The notes below the pieces were generated by a model, which saw only the letters and a program-made list of their open reading frames with translations, was not told the origin of the DNA and did not search any database. Positions 1 to 10,253 of a stretch of 64,000 bases of DNA are shown here, piece by piece (position 1 is the first letter of the stretch; every line of letters begins with the position of its first letter). Source of the stretch: Phanerochaete sordida. Lineage: Eukaryota; Basidiomycota; Agaricomycetes; Polyporales; Phanerochaetaceae. The stretch is from positions 868,001-932,000 of the forward strand of contig BPQB01000003.1 in assembly GCA_019973155.2 (NCBI GenBank), written 5' to 3'. The position numbers and the translations under genes were made by a program.

Positions 1-887
1 TAGTATTCCACAAACCAGGCGTCCCACAGGGGCACGCGTCAGTACCACCAGAATCGAGGCAGGACGGGTCCTGGAAGTCGTTTTCGAACCACCAGTCCAT
101 CGCCGAATGGACAGCGTCGAGCAGCGTTGGGTCCTTGACCCACTGGTCGGCGCCGGCCAGGCCGCCATGCCAGGCCGCAGACATCGCCACTATCGGTGGG
201 TTTAGCGAACCTGTCCGAGTCTAGTGTGTACGTGCGCATACCTAGCCGCTGCCAATGTGCTTCTGCAGGCCTGATCCGAGCAGATTAGCGTGACGGAGCT
301 CTGTTGAGACGCATGCGGCGATGGCTCACCAATTCGCGCGACGCGCGGTGCAGCCCGTCGTGTAATCGACTTCGGAGTCTGGCCATTTGCCATCAGAGCC
401 CAGGGTCGACAGCCTGTGGCACGCCGATCAAAAAGAAGCTGCAGACCCTTGTTTGAGGTCGACTCACCAGTCGGAGATGTTGGACGGGCTTCCTGCCCCA
501 GCTACGATAAAGTCGAGGCGGCGCGACGTGAGCAGTTCGATGTCGGCTGTAGCGGATGTTTGGCCGGGAGCTGCAGATGTCGAGGTAGAAGAGGGCGCAT
601 TCGAGGACAGTCCACCGGGAGATGAGCTCGCCGAGGACGCTAGCGGTTGGCTTCCTGTAGAAGAAGCAAAGCTGCTTGTTGCCATAGTGTTATTGGCTGA
701 TGACCCTGGCACCAGAGGAGCGCTGAGCGTGGACGGCTGCAGGAGACATATCAGTTCAGACCAACTACTGGATGCACAGATAACACACCGCTACGGGGCT
801 GGGTGTTGCAGAACTCGAGGAGGCACCTTGCGCGAGGGAGAGGCGTAGCAAAATGCTACACCCGGCGAAAAGAATGTTTGGGCGCAT
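1..887 (-). CDS. Secreted polysaccharide lyase family 8 (hyaluronate/chondroitin/xanthan lyase-like), 3' part missing
   Basis: N-terminal 223 residues of a PL8 enzyme, a family that cleaves uronic-acid polysaccharides by beta-elimination outside the cell. Exons: 887-789, 736-468, 413-330, 270-242, 189-1 (runs off the left edge); the frame stays open across all four GT-AG introns of 52-59 nt. The start is the ATG at 887, which gives a hydrophobic signal peptide of about 20 residues. Then come some 55 Ser/Thr/Pro-rich residues, and then the PL8 alpha-toroid with the family motifs DYTTGCTARRANWP, AAWHGGLAGADQWV and the Cys pair in CLDSGG..ACPCGTPGLWN. The catalytic Asn/His/Tyr region lies beyond the window, so activity and substrate cannot be judged. 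A TATA box and a palindrome lie upstream (990-1026). Confidence 0.88.
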
Positions 888-2073
888 GCTTGCAATAGCG
901 GAAGCGACGCTAAACTTTTGTAAAAGAGCGACTATGAAGGAATGAGTGAGTGGGCGACCGCGGGCGATCTTCGAATCGACCGTCGCGAGATTTATACCTG
1001 GGCGGTTGGACTCCGCCGGAGTCCAAACGCTTGGCAGCCACGACGTCTAGCCCGTCATCATCCAAACAAAGTTCAATGCAATAGTGGCATCAAGATGTGT
1101 GCCGAAAGTTAATGTGGCGGACGAAGTTGTTGCGGCGCTTCTGGCCCACGACGCTTTGCCGTCCCCGCTGGGCCGTGGCCGTCGTGTACCCTTTTACAGC
1201 TCGCGGCTACAGGGCTGTTGCACTTCGATGTGCATGTCGCAGGCGACCCATAGATATCTCCAAGGTTCGTACGTGTGAGTCGCATCGCAGTTTGGAGAAT
1301 ATCCTACTACCCATTCTGTATGATGGTGGGGATGTGGGGATCTGGAAGCGAGGCGGGCCGTATGGCGGATCCTCCGCCGCACGCAACAGTGTGCAGCCCA
1401 TCAAGATTACTGTGACTGCCACAGCACATGACTAGGTCTTCTGATACATGTACAAAACGGCTGCTGTCTGCAGTATGAGCTCGACGTGCCGAGCAAGCTT
1501 TCGGGGCTCACCAACAGCAGCCTCGAATCTCTTGGCGAGGACAACACTGTAACGTCGTTTTTGAGCCGTGAATGAGCCCATTGGAACGCACAAGAGCTGC
1601 TCGGAAGGGCAGGTGGTACATATCCCCCGCTGATGCCACCAGCCGCAACAACCGTGTCATGCAGCGATTCCAACCGGAAATTGTCCGTAAGGCCTCAAGG
1701 CCCTCTCGAGGACACATATTGGCGACTTCTGCGCGCTGAAATTCAACAATGCGTCAAGGTCATTACAGAAATCGGCGGAACCAGGCCCGACGCACTGATG
1801 TCTAGCACTCGTGTTTCGGAACAAGAGCCGTTCTCAGGTATCCAAATGGCCGGTGCATGTGGCATGCCATTACAGCTTCAGAGCCAGCATAGCGAGCTCG
1901 ATGTCATGCTCTGTTCTGCAGTCGGGGTGTATGGAGGTGAGCGCGCCAGTCTCGCAGTGTGATGCCGACCACCGACGGCGCTTGTCTGAAGGCGCCTGTG
2001 ATCGCGCCTCCCGATCAAAAAGTTTCGGTCCTGCGAGCACCTCGAAGCCTGCCGCAGGCGACCTCCACCGACC
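888..2073. other. Intergenic region between the divergent PL8 and MPP10 genes
   Basis: Bidirectional promoter region of about 1.2 kb. Apart from the TATA box and palindrome near the PL8 end I see no gene: short open frames here have no recognisable domain, no splice-linked partners and no codon bias like the neighbours. Confidence 0.6.
990..1026 (-). promoter_or_regulatory. Probable PL8 promoter: TATA box next to a 9-bp inverted repeat
   Basis: On the minus strand a TATAAAT element (996-990) lies about 103 bp before the PL8 start codon. Immediately upstream is a perfect inverted repeat, arms TTGGACTCC and GGAGTCCAA around a 3-nt GCC spacer (1006-1026). Its centre contains CCG-N-CGG, which resembles an everted Zn2Cys6-factor site. 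Which factor binds it is inference. Confidence 0.5.
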
Positions 2074-4581
2074 ATGTCTCCCTCACCCCGCTCCAGCAGC
2101 GTTGACCCGGAAGAACTCGTTCAGCTCCCTGACGAGCTTCAGCAGCTGTCCCTCCGCGTCGACGAGAGGCCAGACTCGTTTGCCGTCGGAGACGAGGACA
2201 TCCGCCTCGCCGCGCTCAAGGCGACAAAGTATGTCTTCGACCTCGGTGAGTACGCTTTGCGACGTGAATATATGCGCCTCTGACACCCCGCGCTCCTTGC
2301 ATCATTAGCCCTACAGACTGAGTCGAAGTCGCGCGCCCAAATAAATGAGCTCCTTGCATCCCTCGCACCATCCCAGGCGCCACAGACGAGAGCGCAAGCA
2401 AAAGCGCAAAAGGCCAACGGCGCACCGAAGCAGCCGGACGCTCTCCAGCTGCAGGATACCCCCATACCCGAGCTGACCGTCGATGGCATGGACGCAGACC
2501 AAATATGGGCCCAGCTAGAGCTCCGCGCAGCAAGTCTCGCAGACGTCTTGGAGGCTGCGCTCGAGGGCACAGGCGAGGTCCCGGAGAGCGAAGACGAGTC
2601 AGAGGCCGGGTCTATGGCGCGGAAGATGCGCGGGATTGGTGTAGAAGGGGAGGACGAGATGGACGTAGACATGGAGGACATGGACTTCGACGATGAAGAG
2701 GACAGCGAAGACATGAGCGACGAGGAGTACGATGAGGACGACGACAGCGAGGACGAAGATGGTGAAGACGAGGAGGAAGAGGACGAGGACGATGGCGAGG
2801 AGGAAGACTACGGCGAAGGCGTCGTAGAGCTTAGAGATCCTTCAGACGGCGAAGGCGACGTTGAGCTCGATGCTCCATCAGCCAAGGGAAGAAAGGCCCG
2901 TACCAAAGGCAAGGGCAAAGGACATCCTGAGCTGGACGATGGCTTTTTCGACCTCGCCGCTTTCAACCGCGAGACAGAAGAGGCCGAAGCGCGTGCTACG
3001 TCCAAAGGCAGGCTCAGCAGAGACGACAGCGACGACGAGGACGCAGAGCTCGGAGATGTTGACCTGTTTGCGCCTGTGGACGATGTGGAGCAGGCAGAAG
3101 ACGAAGGTACGGGCAAGATATTTTTTGTCTTCCTCGAATGTTTATGTTCTTTCAGAGCCTTTCTACAACGACTTCTTCGCGCCACCTGCAAAGGGTGCAG
3201 CGAAAGGCAAGAGTCCTGCCGCTCCCAAGGCGAATGGAAACGCAAAGAAGGCTGGTGTTCGCTTCCACAATGAAGTTCGCGTCAAGAACATCAAGGCGAA
3301 GGGCAAAAACCTGTCGCTCTCGCAGCTATACAGCATGGGAGAGGACGATGAGGACGATGAGGAAGAAGCACCGGTAGGCGGCGATGACAGTGAAGAGGAC
3401 GAGGATGACGAAGATGACGAGGAAGAGGGGGCCTTTGGGGAGTCCTACGAGGAGGACAGTGACGAAGGGGAGGAGTTCGACGAGGATGAGGACGTTGAGA
3501 TGGCTTCGCAGTCTGAGGACGAGGAGGACGCCACACGCGAGACAATCGAGCGCCTCAAGGACGACCTCTTCGCGGACGATGAAGAGGAGGAAGACAAGAG
3601 TGCGTATCCTGGCAGCATTCATTGCGTACAAAGCTAACCTCGTCACAGGCATGACAACGCATGAGAAGCGTATGGCGTCGATCCGCGAGGAGATCGCTGC
3701 GCTCGAGTCCGAGAACGTCGCGCAGAAGCACTGGACGCTCCTCGGTGAGGCGACGACGCGCAGCCGGCCGCAGAACGCGCTGCTCGAAGAGGATCTCGAG
3801 TTCGAGCGCGTCATGAAGAGCGTGCCGGTCATCACGGAGGAGACCGTGCAGGGTCTCGAGGAGCGCATCAAGCAGCGCATCGCGGCCGGTCAGTTCGACG
3901 ACGTCGTCCGTCGACGGCCCGTCGACGACAAGCCATTCCTGCCTGGCCGCTTCTTCGAGCTCCAGGACACGAAGTCCAAGCAGTCGCTCGCGGAGATCTA
4001 CGAGGACGAATACACAGCGGCCAAAACGGGTGGCGTCGCGGGCGAGGACCGCGATGGCAAGCTCAAGAAGGAGCACGACGAGATCGAGAAGCAGTGGGAG
4101 CAGATAAGCTCGAAGCTCGACGCCCTCTGCAACGCGCACTTTACTCCCAAGGCGGTTTGTACTTTCCCTTCGTACACACTTTTCGCGCTTTGCTCACGCT
4201 ACTTCTCTCCAGCCCAAAGCGACGATCTCCACCGTTGCGAACATCTCGGCCGCCACCATGGAGTCTGCGCTTCCAACGACTCAGGCTGCGACGACGATGC
4301 TCGCACCCGAGGAGGTCTTCGCGCCGCAGGAGGCGCAGCTCAAAGCCAAGAGCGAGCTCACACCCGAGGAGAAGCGTGCGCTGCGCAACAAGCACAAGAA
4401 GGCGAACAAGAAGACGCGTGCGACGCTGGAGCAGACCGCGCAGCTGCACAAGAAGGCGAAGGGTGCTGGCGAAGCCAAGCAGCAGAAGGACGCGGCGCTC
4501 AAGAGTCTAGTGAAGAGCGGAAAGGGTGTCACTGTCATCGGGAAGAAGAGCAAGGAGCACTCTTCGAAAGCAAAATCATAG
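2074..4581 (+). CDS. MPP10: U3 snoRNP protein Mpp10
   Basis: Component of the U3 snoRNP / small-subunit processome in the nucleolus, acting with Imp3 and Imp4 in early 18S rRNA processing. Exons 2074-2245, 2309-3106, 3156-3599, 3649-4154, 4213-4581 join in frame to 762 residues. Visible features are long Asp/Glu-rich acidic tracts typical of Mpp10 (residues about 150-220 and 340-420), the segment FYNDFFAPP, the conserved C-terminal block (EKRMASIREEI..LE..N, then DDVVRRRP..KPFLPG and LAEIYEDEY), and a Lys-rich basic tail. The family is usually 550-700 residues, so this copy is slightly long because of the acidic runs. It converges on SEC9 with a 220-bp gap. Confidence 0.95.
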
Positions 4582-4801
4582 CGCTGCATACTTGCGTTGT
4601 ATCTAGCCTTTTCTTGTCCACTCATTTCACGTCTACCTGTCCCTGGGTGAGGATGCCTTGCGCGCGATACGCCCAAGCGACGTGAGCACGCGTACGATTC
4701 ACAAGTCCGGTGATTATATACTATGCATGGTGATAAAATGAAACCGTCCAAAATCCGACGCCCTGTAACCCAAAGGAAGCGTGTATGTACACGCAGAATG
4801 T

Positions 4802-5993
4802 TTACTTGATCCTGTTGAGCTGTGAAACCGAGTCAGTATTTCCGCAAGCCAGCGAGCATAGTAAGCTTACCTTCTGTGTGTTCCTGTACAGTCTGTTGTC
4901 GAGTCCGTCCGTCTTCTCGGTGATACGACCGATACGCTCGTTCTGCTTGTCGAGCTCCTCGCCCATGGCAGAGCCGAGAGCCTTCAGGCGCTTCGTCATG
5001 TCTGAGATCTCGTTCAGGTTGTCGTCGAGCTCGTCCTCCATCTCGTCGTCGGACGCGGTCGCGTCGAACTGGTACCGCTTACGCTGCTCCTTGCGGATCG
5101 CCTGCTGCGACTGCGTCATGATGCGGCGGCCGCCGACGGTCTCGTCGTCGTCGGTGCGACCGTAGCCCGCGGCACGGCCGAGGCGGTTCTGCGTGTCACG
5201 GATGTCCATCATCGCCTTCTCGCGCTCCTCGCGATCGTCGTCGTAGCGCTGCTGGACCTTCGCCTCCGCCGCGGCGCGCTTCGCGTCCTTGTTGAACGTG
5301 ATGACGGGGCGGAAGATCGAGCGGTTGAGCTGCTTCAGCTCGTCTGTCTTGTCCTCTGCGCGCATCGAGTGGCCCTTGGAGACGTCCAGGTGCCGCTCGG
5401 TGCTCGCCAGTTTCTCTGACAATCAAGACCCTGATCAGCCATCGCGAGGCGGAACACAGGGTATGATACACACCTGACTGGTCACCAAGCTTGCCGAGGG
5501 TGTTCCTCGCCGTCTCCTCCGCCTCGCGGGCCAGCCGCAGGGCGTTCCGGGTCGAGTTGACACTCTCCTGCTTGGTGAAGCGGAGCTGCTGCTTGATGCC
5601 CTCTACATCGTCCTCGTTCTCCTCGCCCTCGGGAGCTTCCTCGCCGCCCCTGCGCGCACCGGGACCATCGTTGAAGAAGCGGCCAGAGCCTGCCTTCTCG
5701 GGGTTGTACCCCGCGAAGAGCTCGCCGCGATCCTGGTTGATGTCCTTCTGCCCGCGCGAGTAGACGTCGCCAACGGAGCTCTGGCCCTTGTAGCTGCTTT
5801 CGTAGGCGGGCTGAGGCGGCGGCGTGGAAGAAAACTTGGCGAGGTCGCCGTCGCGGCTTGCGACGTACGTGCTGGAAGTAGAGCGGTATGAGCCTCCCGG
5901 GGAGGGACCTGCGCCTGGTGAAGGGCCCCGGGAAGAGATGGGGTCGGCGACGGGGGGAATCAAGTTCTTCTCCTTGCGCTTAAAGAAAGACAT
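4802..5993 (-). CDS. SEC9: t-SNARE SEC9 (SNAP-25 family)
   Basis: Plasma-membrane Qbc-SNARE that pairs with syntaxin (Sso) and synaptobrevin (Snc) for exocytosis. Exons 5993-5474, 5415-4871, 4819-4802; 360 residues. The last exon is only 18 nt, coding LNRIK and the stop. A Pro/Ser/Gly-rich N-terminus is followed by two SNARE coiled coils, the first around residues 140-215 ([20 protein letters not shown]), the second around 290-355 ([26 protein letters not shown]). There is no transmembrane segment and no Cys palmitoylation cluster between the helices, as in yeast Sec9 and unlike animal SNAP-25. A TATAAAG box on the minus strand (6067-6073) is about 75 bp before the ATG. Confidence 0.95.
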
Positions 5994-6442
5994 GGTTGTG
6001 ATATTAGGAGTGTAAGTGCGGTGAACGACGACGGTGAGTGAAGAGAAGGTGGGAGTAGAGGAGGAACTTTATATCAAGCAACGCCGGCTGTGCTACGGGC
6101 AGTATCCAGCCCTCTTGAAGCGCCCGCAGCAACGAAGCGCTGAACGGGGCCGGTGCAGTGCCAGACGGCCCAAATCTATAGTCGTCCCGTCACTTCATCA
6201 AGTGGTCATATAGGTACGCATCCACGTAAAAGAACACGAGTCGAAGAGGTAACATTGAAGTAGCAGGAGATGTTGTATTACGTTAAAACAAGGAGGTGAC
6301 ATAGAGCGTAGATCACGACATAGCTGGCAGATATCCCAAGAGACTTCACAGCGGGGTATATAGAGCATACCCTTGAGTAGGCTTTCAGCGAGCCATAGTT
6401 TTGGAGCCAACGGGCTCTGGTTTCAGCGCCGACTTTCACGTT
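5994..6442. other. Intergenic region, SEC9 promoter and 3' end of the SRA gene
   Basis: About 450 bp. It holds the SEC9 TATA box and, at the far end, the 3' untranslated region of the SRA-YDG gene. No gene seen. Confidence 0.6.
6067..6073 (-). promoter_or_regulatory. TATA box of SEC9
   Basis: TATAAAG on the minus strand about 75 bp upstream of the SEC9 start codon, followed by a pyrimidine-rich leader. Position and sequence only. Confidence 0.5.
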
Positions 6443-7860
6443 CTACTCGTCCTCTTCTTCGTCCTCATCTTCGTTGCCTCCCTCTTCCTCTGACTCTGAA
6501 GCAGCATCGGAGGCTCCAACCCGGTCCTCGTACCTGGGGAGGGGAGGCTGACCTGGAATGCGCTGGAAAGAAGCGAGCTTAAGTCACAAGTCACGATAGG
6601 AGGTGTAGCAACGAACCTTGAGCAGATACTTGCATACAAGATAACCCTTCGTATTCAGTCCTGGCTCTTGCCATGCCTGGATAGGTGTTAACAAGCTCTT
6701 CGAGACGCAATGTTCAGGAGTCCACACCTTCTCGACGGTATAAAGCCCGTCGTAGCGATAGCCCTCCGGCGGAGCGTAGGGCGAGCGCAATTTGAAGCCG
6801 CGAATAACGCGTACGGGTTTCTTAGTCTCCACGGATTTCTGACAATCGAATTTATCGTTAACATAGGGCTGTTGCACTGCAGAGGCAATGGCACATACCA
6901 AGAGCGCTTGGTTACTCTTGTTCTCGAAGGTCTGGTCACTGCTCTGCGGCGCCGTACGGAGCTGTAGAACATGTCAGCCTGCGTGTCGTCTTGTACAAAC
7001 GTACACTTACATTCTTGGGCTTGTTCTTAGTGCCCTTCAAATCACGACCTCCAGCGCCAGTGTATGTACTACCAGACGTCACATAAAGCATAAATCGCAG
7101 ATGATAAAGAGACGTACAATGCTTCACCGTCGTCCACGTCGTCCTCGTAGCCTCCAGAGAGAGCCACGGAGTAAGCTCCATGGGGTCCCTCAGCGATGCC
7201 TGCCAGCCACCGTCTAAAACACATTCTTGAGACGCACACAGTCTCGTATAAGTCGGCCACTTACGCATGAATGGCAGCGCGGGAACACGCTTCCCTGTGA
7301 TCTCAGCCGTTAGGCATAGCTCCAGCTCCGGCAGGAAGATAACGTACCTGGTAGGCCACCAAGTACCCACCTCGACGCCAGGTATAGAACCAAATACCTT
7401 CCTGAATTGACAGAATCAGTAAGGCATCGCGCAAGTCCGCTGGCCACAGAACTCACGGGTTGTGTATCCTCTTCATCGGAGTCTTTACCTCGGACTCCTC
7501 GTGCCTCCGAGCACTCTCAGAGATTAGGCGAGGCCCGGTGTCCCTCGCCAGATGCTCGCCGTCGCCTCTGTAGTCGATCTTTCTGCCAGCATTGCGTCCG
7601 CTGCGCCTGGGGCCTTCAGACGATGTATCGGCAATGTCGACTGCGATTGCAGCCTTTCGGGGCCTCTTCTCAGTCTCTTCGTCCGTAGCATCAGACTCGG
7701 ACCGCTTGCGCTTGGGCTGCGCTTTCTGCTTGGTCTTGGGCACCTTCTTCGGCCTGGAAAGAACGATCTCGTTCTTCAGGTCACCGAGGCCGAGCTGGCG
7801 GATGAGCTCCTTGTTGCGGGCGATGTTGAGCTCGCGCTGGGTCTCGAAGTCGTATGTCAT
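6443..7860 (-). CDS. SRA-YDG domain protein (UHRF1-like SRA without RING)
   Basis: SRA domains flip out modified cytosine and read hemimethylated CpG; in animals UHRF1 couples this to Dnmt1. Nine exons (7860-7457, 7401-7348, 7294-7265, 7213-7118, 7068-7011, 6961-6899, 6838-6728, 6676-6617, 6562-6443) give 331 residues. A basic Lys/Arg-rich N-terminal part (nuclear localisation likely) precedes the SRA core: KVFGSIPGVEVGTWWPTR, GPHGAYSVALSGGYEDDVD, TYTGAGGRDLKG, then the YDG stretch EGYRYDGLYTVEKAW. A short acidic tail ends the protein. No RING, PHD or tandem tudor domain is present, so any ubiquitin-ligase role would need a partner. The complete SRA core suggests real DNA binding; that it reads 5-methylcytosine here is inference from the family. 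Confidence 0.93.
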
Positions 7861-7997
7861 GATGTGTAGATAGCAGCGAGCACTGGATGTGTGAGAAAAG
7901 CTTAGGATGTGGTACGGTACAACAAGCGACGGCTCGAATTAATCCCAACATTCTTCCTCCGCGACACGTGTATGTCACATGACCGCGTTTAATTGCC

Positions 7998-9906
7998 TCA
8001 TGGCGAGCGCGAACGACTCTTCGCCATCGCCGGCGGTTTCGGCAGCCCTGGTGGCGCACCGAACGGCGCCACAGGCACGTCGTCGTACGCCGAGTCGGAC
8101 GGGCTCAGGGGAGTGTCTGCATAGGGATTGGTAGTCGATGCCGGGCTGGGGCTTCTGGCCGCCGTCGATGCTTCCGTCGTGTCGTTGGGACTAGCCTTCG
8201 GCGCACCGTGCATAAACTCTGCACAAGACGCGTCAGATTGCATGGGTCGCTCAAAGGTTGACACACGCACTTGAAAACTTGCACTTCCCAGTTTTTGCAT
8301 AGATGCACTTTGGCCCGTGGGGGCAGTGGTGCGCCATTGGGCAGTCATTTCCCATGAGGCAAGGGTGATCTGCTGGTGGGTCAACAACGTGAGATACAAA
8401 GTGCGATGGAGAAGGTTGACTTCTGTTGAGCTCAGGACAAGGCCACTTTTTGGCATTCTTGCGCAGCTCAGCGATATGTTCTGGAGTGACGATGTAATCA
8501 TGAGCGTAGCGACATTTATCTCCGTGCTTGCAATTTGCGAGGTAGAAAAAGTTGCACGGCGGCGGACGATCTGTGACTGTCGTGAGTACAGCGAATTAGC
8601 CATTGAACGTCAACACGTACGCTTATGCAAGGGCTGTGCGGAATGACAGTTCGGTGAGCGGCTCTCCGCGATGCATAGATGTAAAGCAACGCACCAGTCC
8701 TGGTGTGGGTCTTCGGCCCTTCTCAGTTTTCTTACCCGGGGAGCCAGGAATGTCTTGTGACTGCAATGCGGGTGACGTCTTAGTCTTGAATTTGTCGAAA
8801 TCAAGGGGCTGGACCGGATTGATGTGGTTTGACTGCATGTTCGGCTGTTTCTTGAAGTTGTTCGTGGGGATCTTCTCCGTCATGAAGAGGCCATGAATAT
8901 CAAGGAATGGGAGGTTCAAGCTCTTGACCTCGGGCGCGAAGTCTCTGTAGCCGCGCAGGATAGTCAGTTTATGATGCAGGCCCTCGTTGGCGAGGTAATT
9001 AAGCGTGGAGGTGTAGCCATTGTCATGAGCTCCTCCGAAGAAGACGCGCGACGTCTGGGGGAAGCGGGTGAACACGCGAAGGCATTCTGTTACATCGATA
9101 AGCCCCATATTCTCAGGTTCAGTCAATCCGGAACCCACCTTTAATCTTCGAGTCCGCCGCCTCCTTCCCGACCCCGGCGTCGACGAACGAGAACAAGGGC
9201 GCTGCTTGGTTGAAGCCCATGATGAATTGATCGAACTGCTCAGCAGTGCAAATTTCGTTCGCTATGAGTGTCTCCGTGAGCCCTTTCTTGTTACAGTAGA
9301 TCGTGAGCCAGATTTCGCCGCGTCCCGAGGGTCTGCCGAGCGAGAGGTCGAGGCTCGCCATGTGTTCGGTGAGGCCCTGCGTGAGCAGCTTTGCGGCGTG
9401 CCGCCCGCCTGCAAGACCTTCGCGGATGAGCAGGGGCGAGAAGATGTTGCCGTCGCCGTCGATGAGGCATAGAATGAGGGGATTGTCCTCCTGCGACCGT
9501 CCGCTTCAGCGCCGAGGACAGGGAAGCGCGCGAGACGACCTCACCTTTAGTGACCCAATGTTACGCTCGAGCTTGGACACCGCTTTGTTCAGGTTGTTCT
9601 TTTCGTCTTCGACGGCTTTGTGTGCGATTTTCCAAACGGAGACCTCTCTTTCGAGCTCCTCGACTTTGGCCGCGAGCTCTTTGTTGCGGGTCGTCGTCCT
9701 CCTGAAGAGACCTGGAAGGCGGCATCAGGAAGTTGGGCTCCCATACGCACATGGCACAAGGTTATTGATAGACTGCACCTGTCTGTTCATTCAAAAGTCG
9801 TTCCCTTCCACAGAAGGCGTTAGACAAGACTAGAGTTCAGGAGCTTGCATCGTGCGTACCATTGATCATACTCTGTCGTCGCACTACCATCTTCCAAGTC
9901 GTCCAT
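7998..9906 (-). CDS. CCCH zinc-finger protein with N-terminal coiled coil and PIN/NYN-like domain
   Basis: Predicted RNA-binding protein of 507 residues. Exons: 9906-9860, 9804-9779, 9711-9545, 9490-9139, 9086-8695, 8633-8621, 8576-8271, 8218-7998. Residues about 15-80 form a coiled coil. Residues about 81-300 form a compact alpha/beta domain with acidic positions (CLIDGDGN, FSFVDAGVG, FLDIHGLF) arranged as in PIN/NYN-type nuclease folds; I recognise this block as one that co-occurs with CCCH fingers in fungi but cannot name a proven activity. Residues about 335-435 carry CCCH fingers, the first a clean C-x7-C-x5-C-x3-H (CNFFYLANCKHGDKCRYAH), followed by two Cys/His-rich repeats. The tail is Pro/Ser-rich. 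The 13-nt exon 6 is required to keep frame. Confidence 0.88.
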
Positions 9907-10253
9907 GTCTGCAAAAACGCATCCGACGTCCCCGTGGCGAGGCTCCCTGGACGACTGCGCAACTTCCAAAGGGGCAGCCTTAGAGGCACAAAGCAAGAAG
10001 GGGCAGCCCTCAGCAGCAGCGGAAACCAAATACGCCTCTAAAAGAGACGCCCGAGGCCGGCTGTGGTACCTTGTTGGGCGACTCGTACGCTTGACCGCGA
10101 AATCGCGAAGGAATGCGATTGTACATTTGTTCTCCCAGATGGACGGTCACTGCTACTGTACATGTGAATGAGGCTACTGAACTACAAGATGCGAAGTGCG
10201 AGATATGAATGACGACAAAGATCTAGTGATACAGATATGTGTGCGACAGACGG
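9907..10253. other. Intergenic region between CCCH gene and unknown gene
   Basis: About 350 bp: promoter of the CCCH gene and 3' region of the next minus-strand gene. An open frame continues upstream of the CCCH ATG but has no in-frame ATG. Nothing else seen. Confidence 0.5.

Noticed and set aside
966..985. TTCGAATC as a tRNA B box
   Set aside because: No paired T-stem, no A box at the correct distance and no cloverleaf can be drawn.
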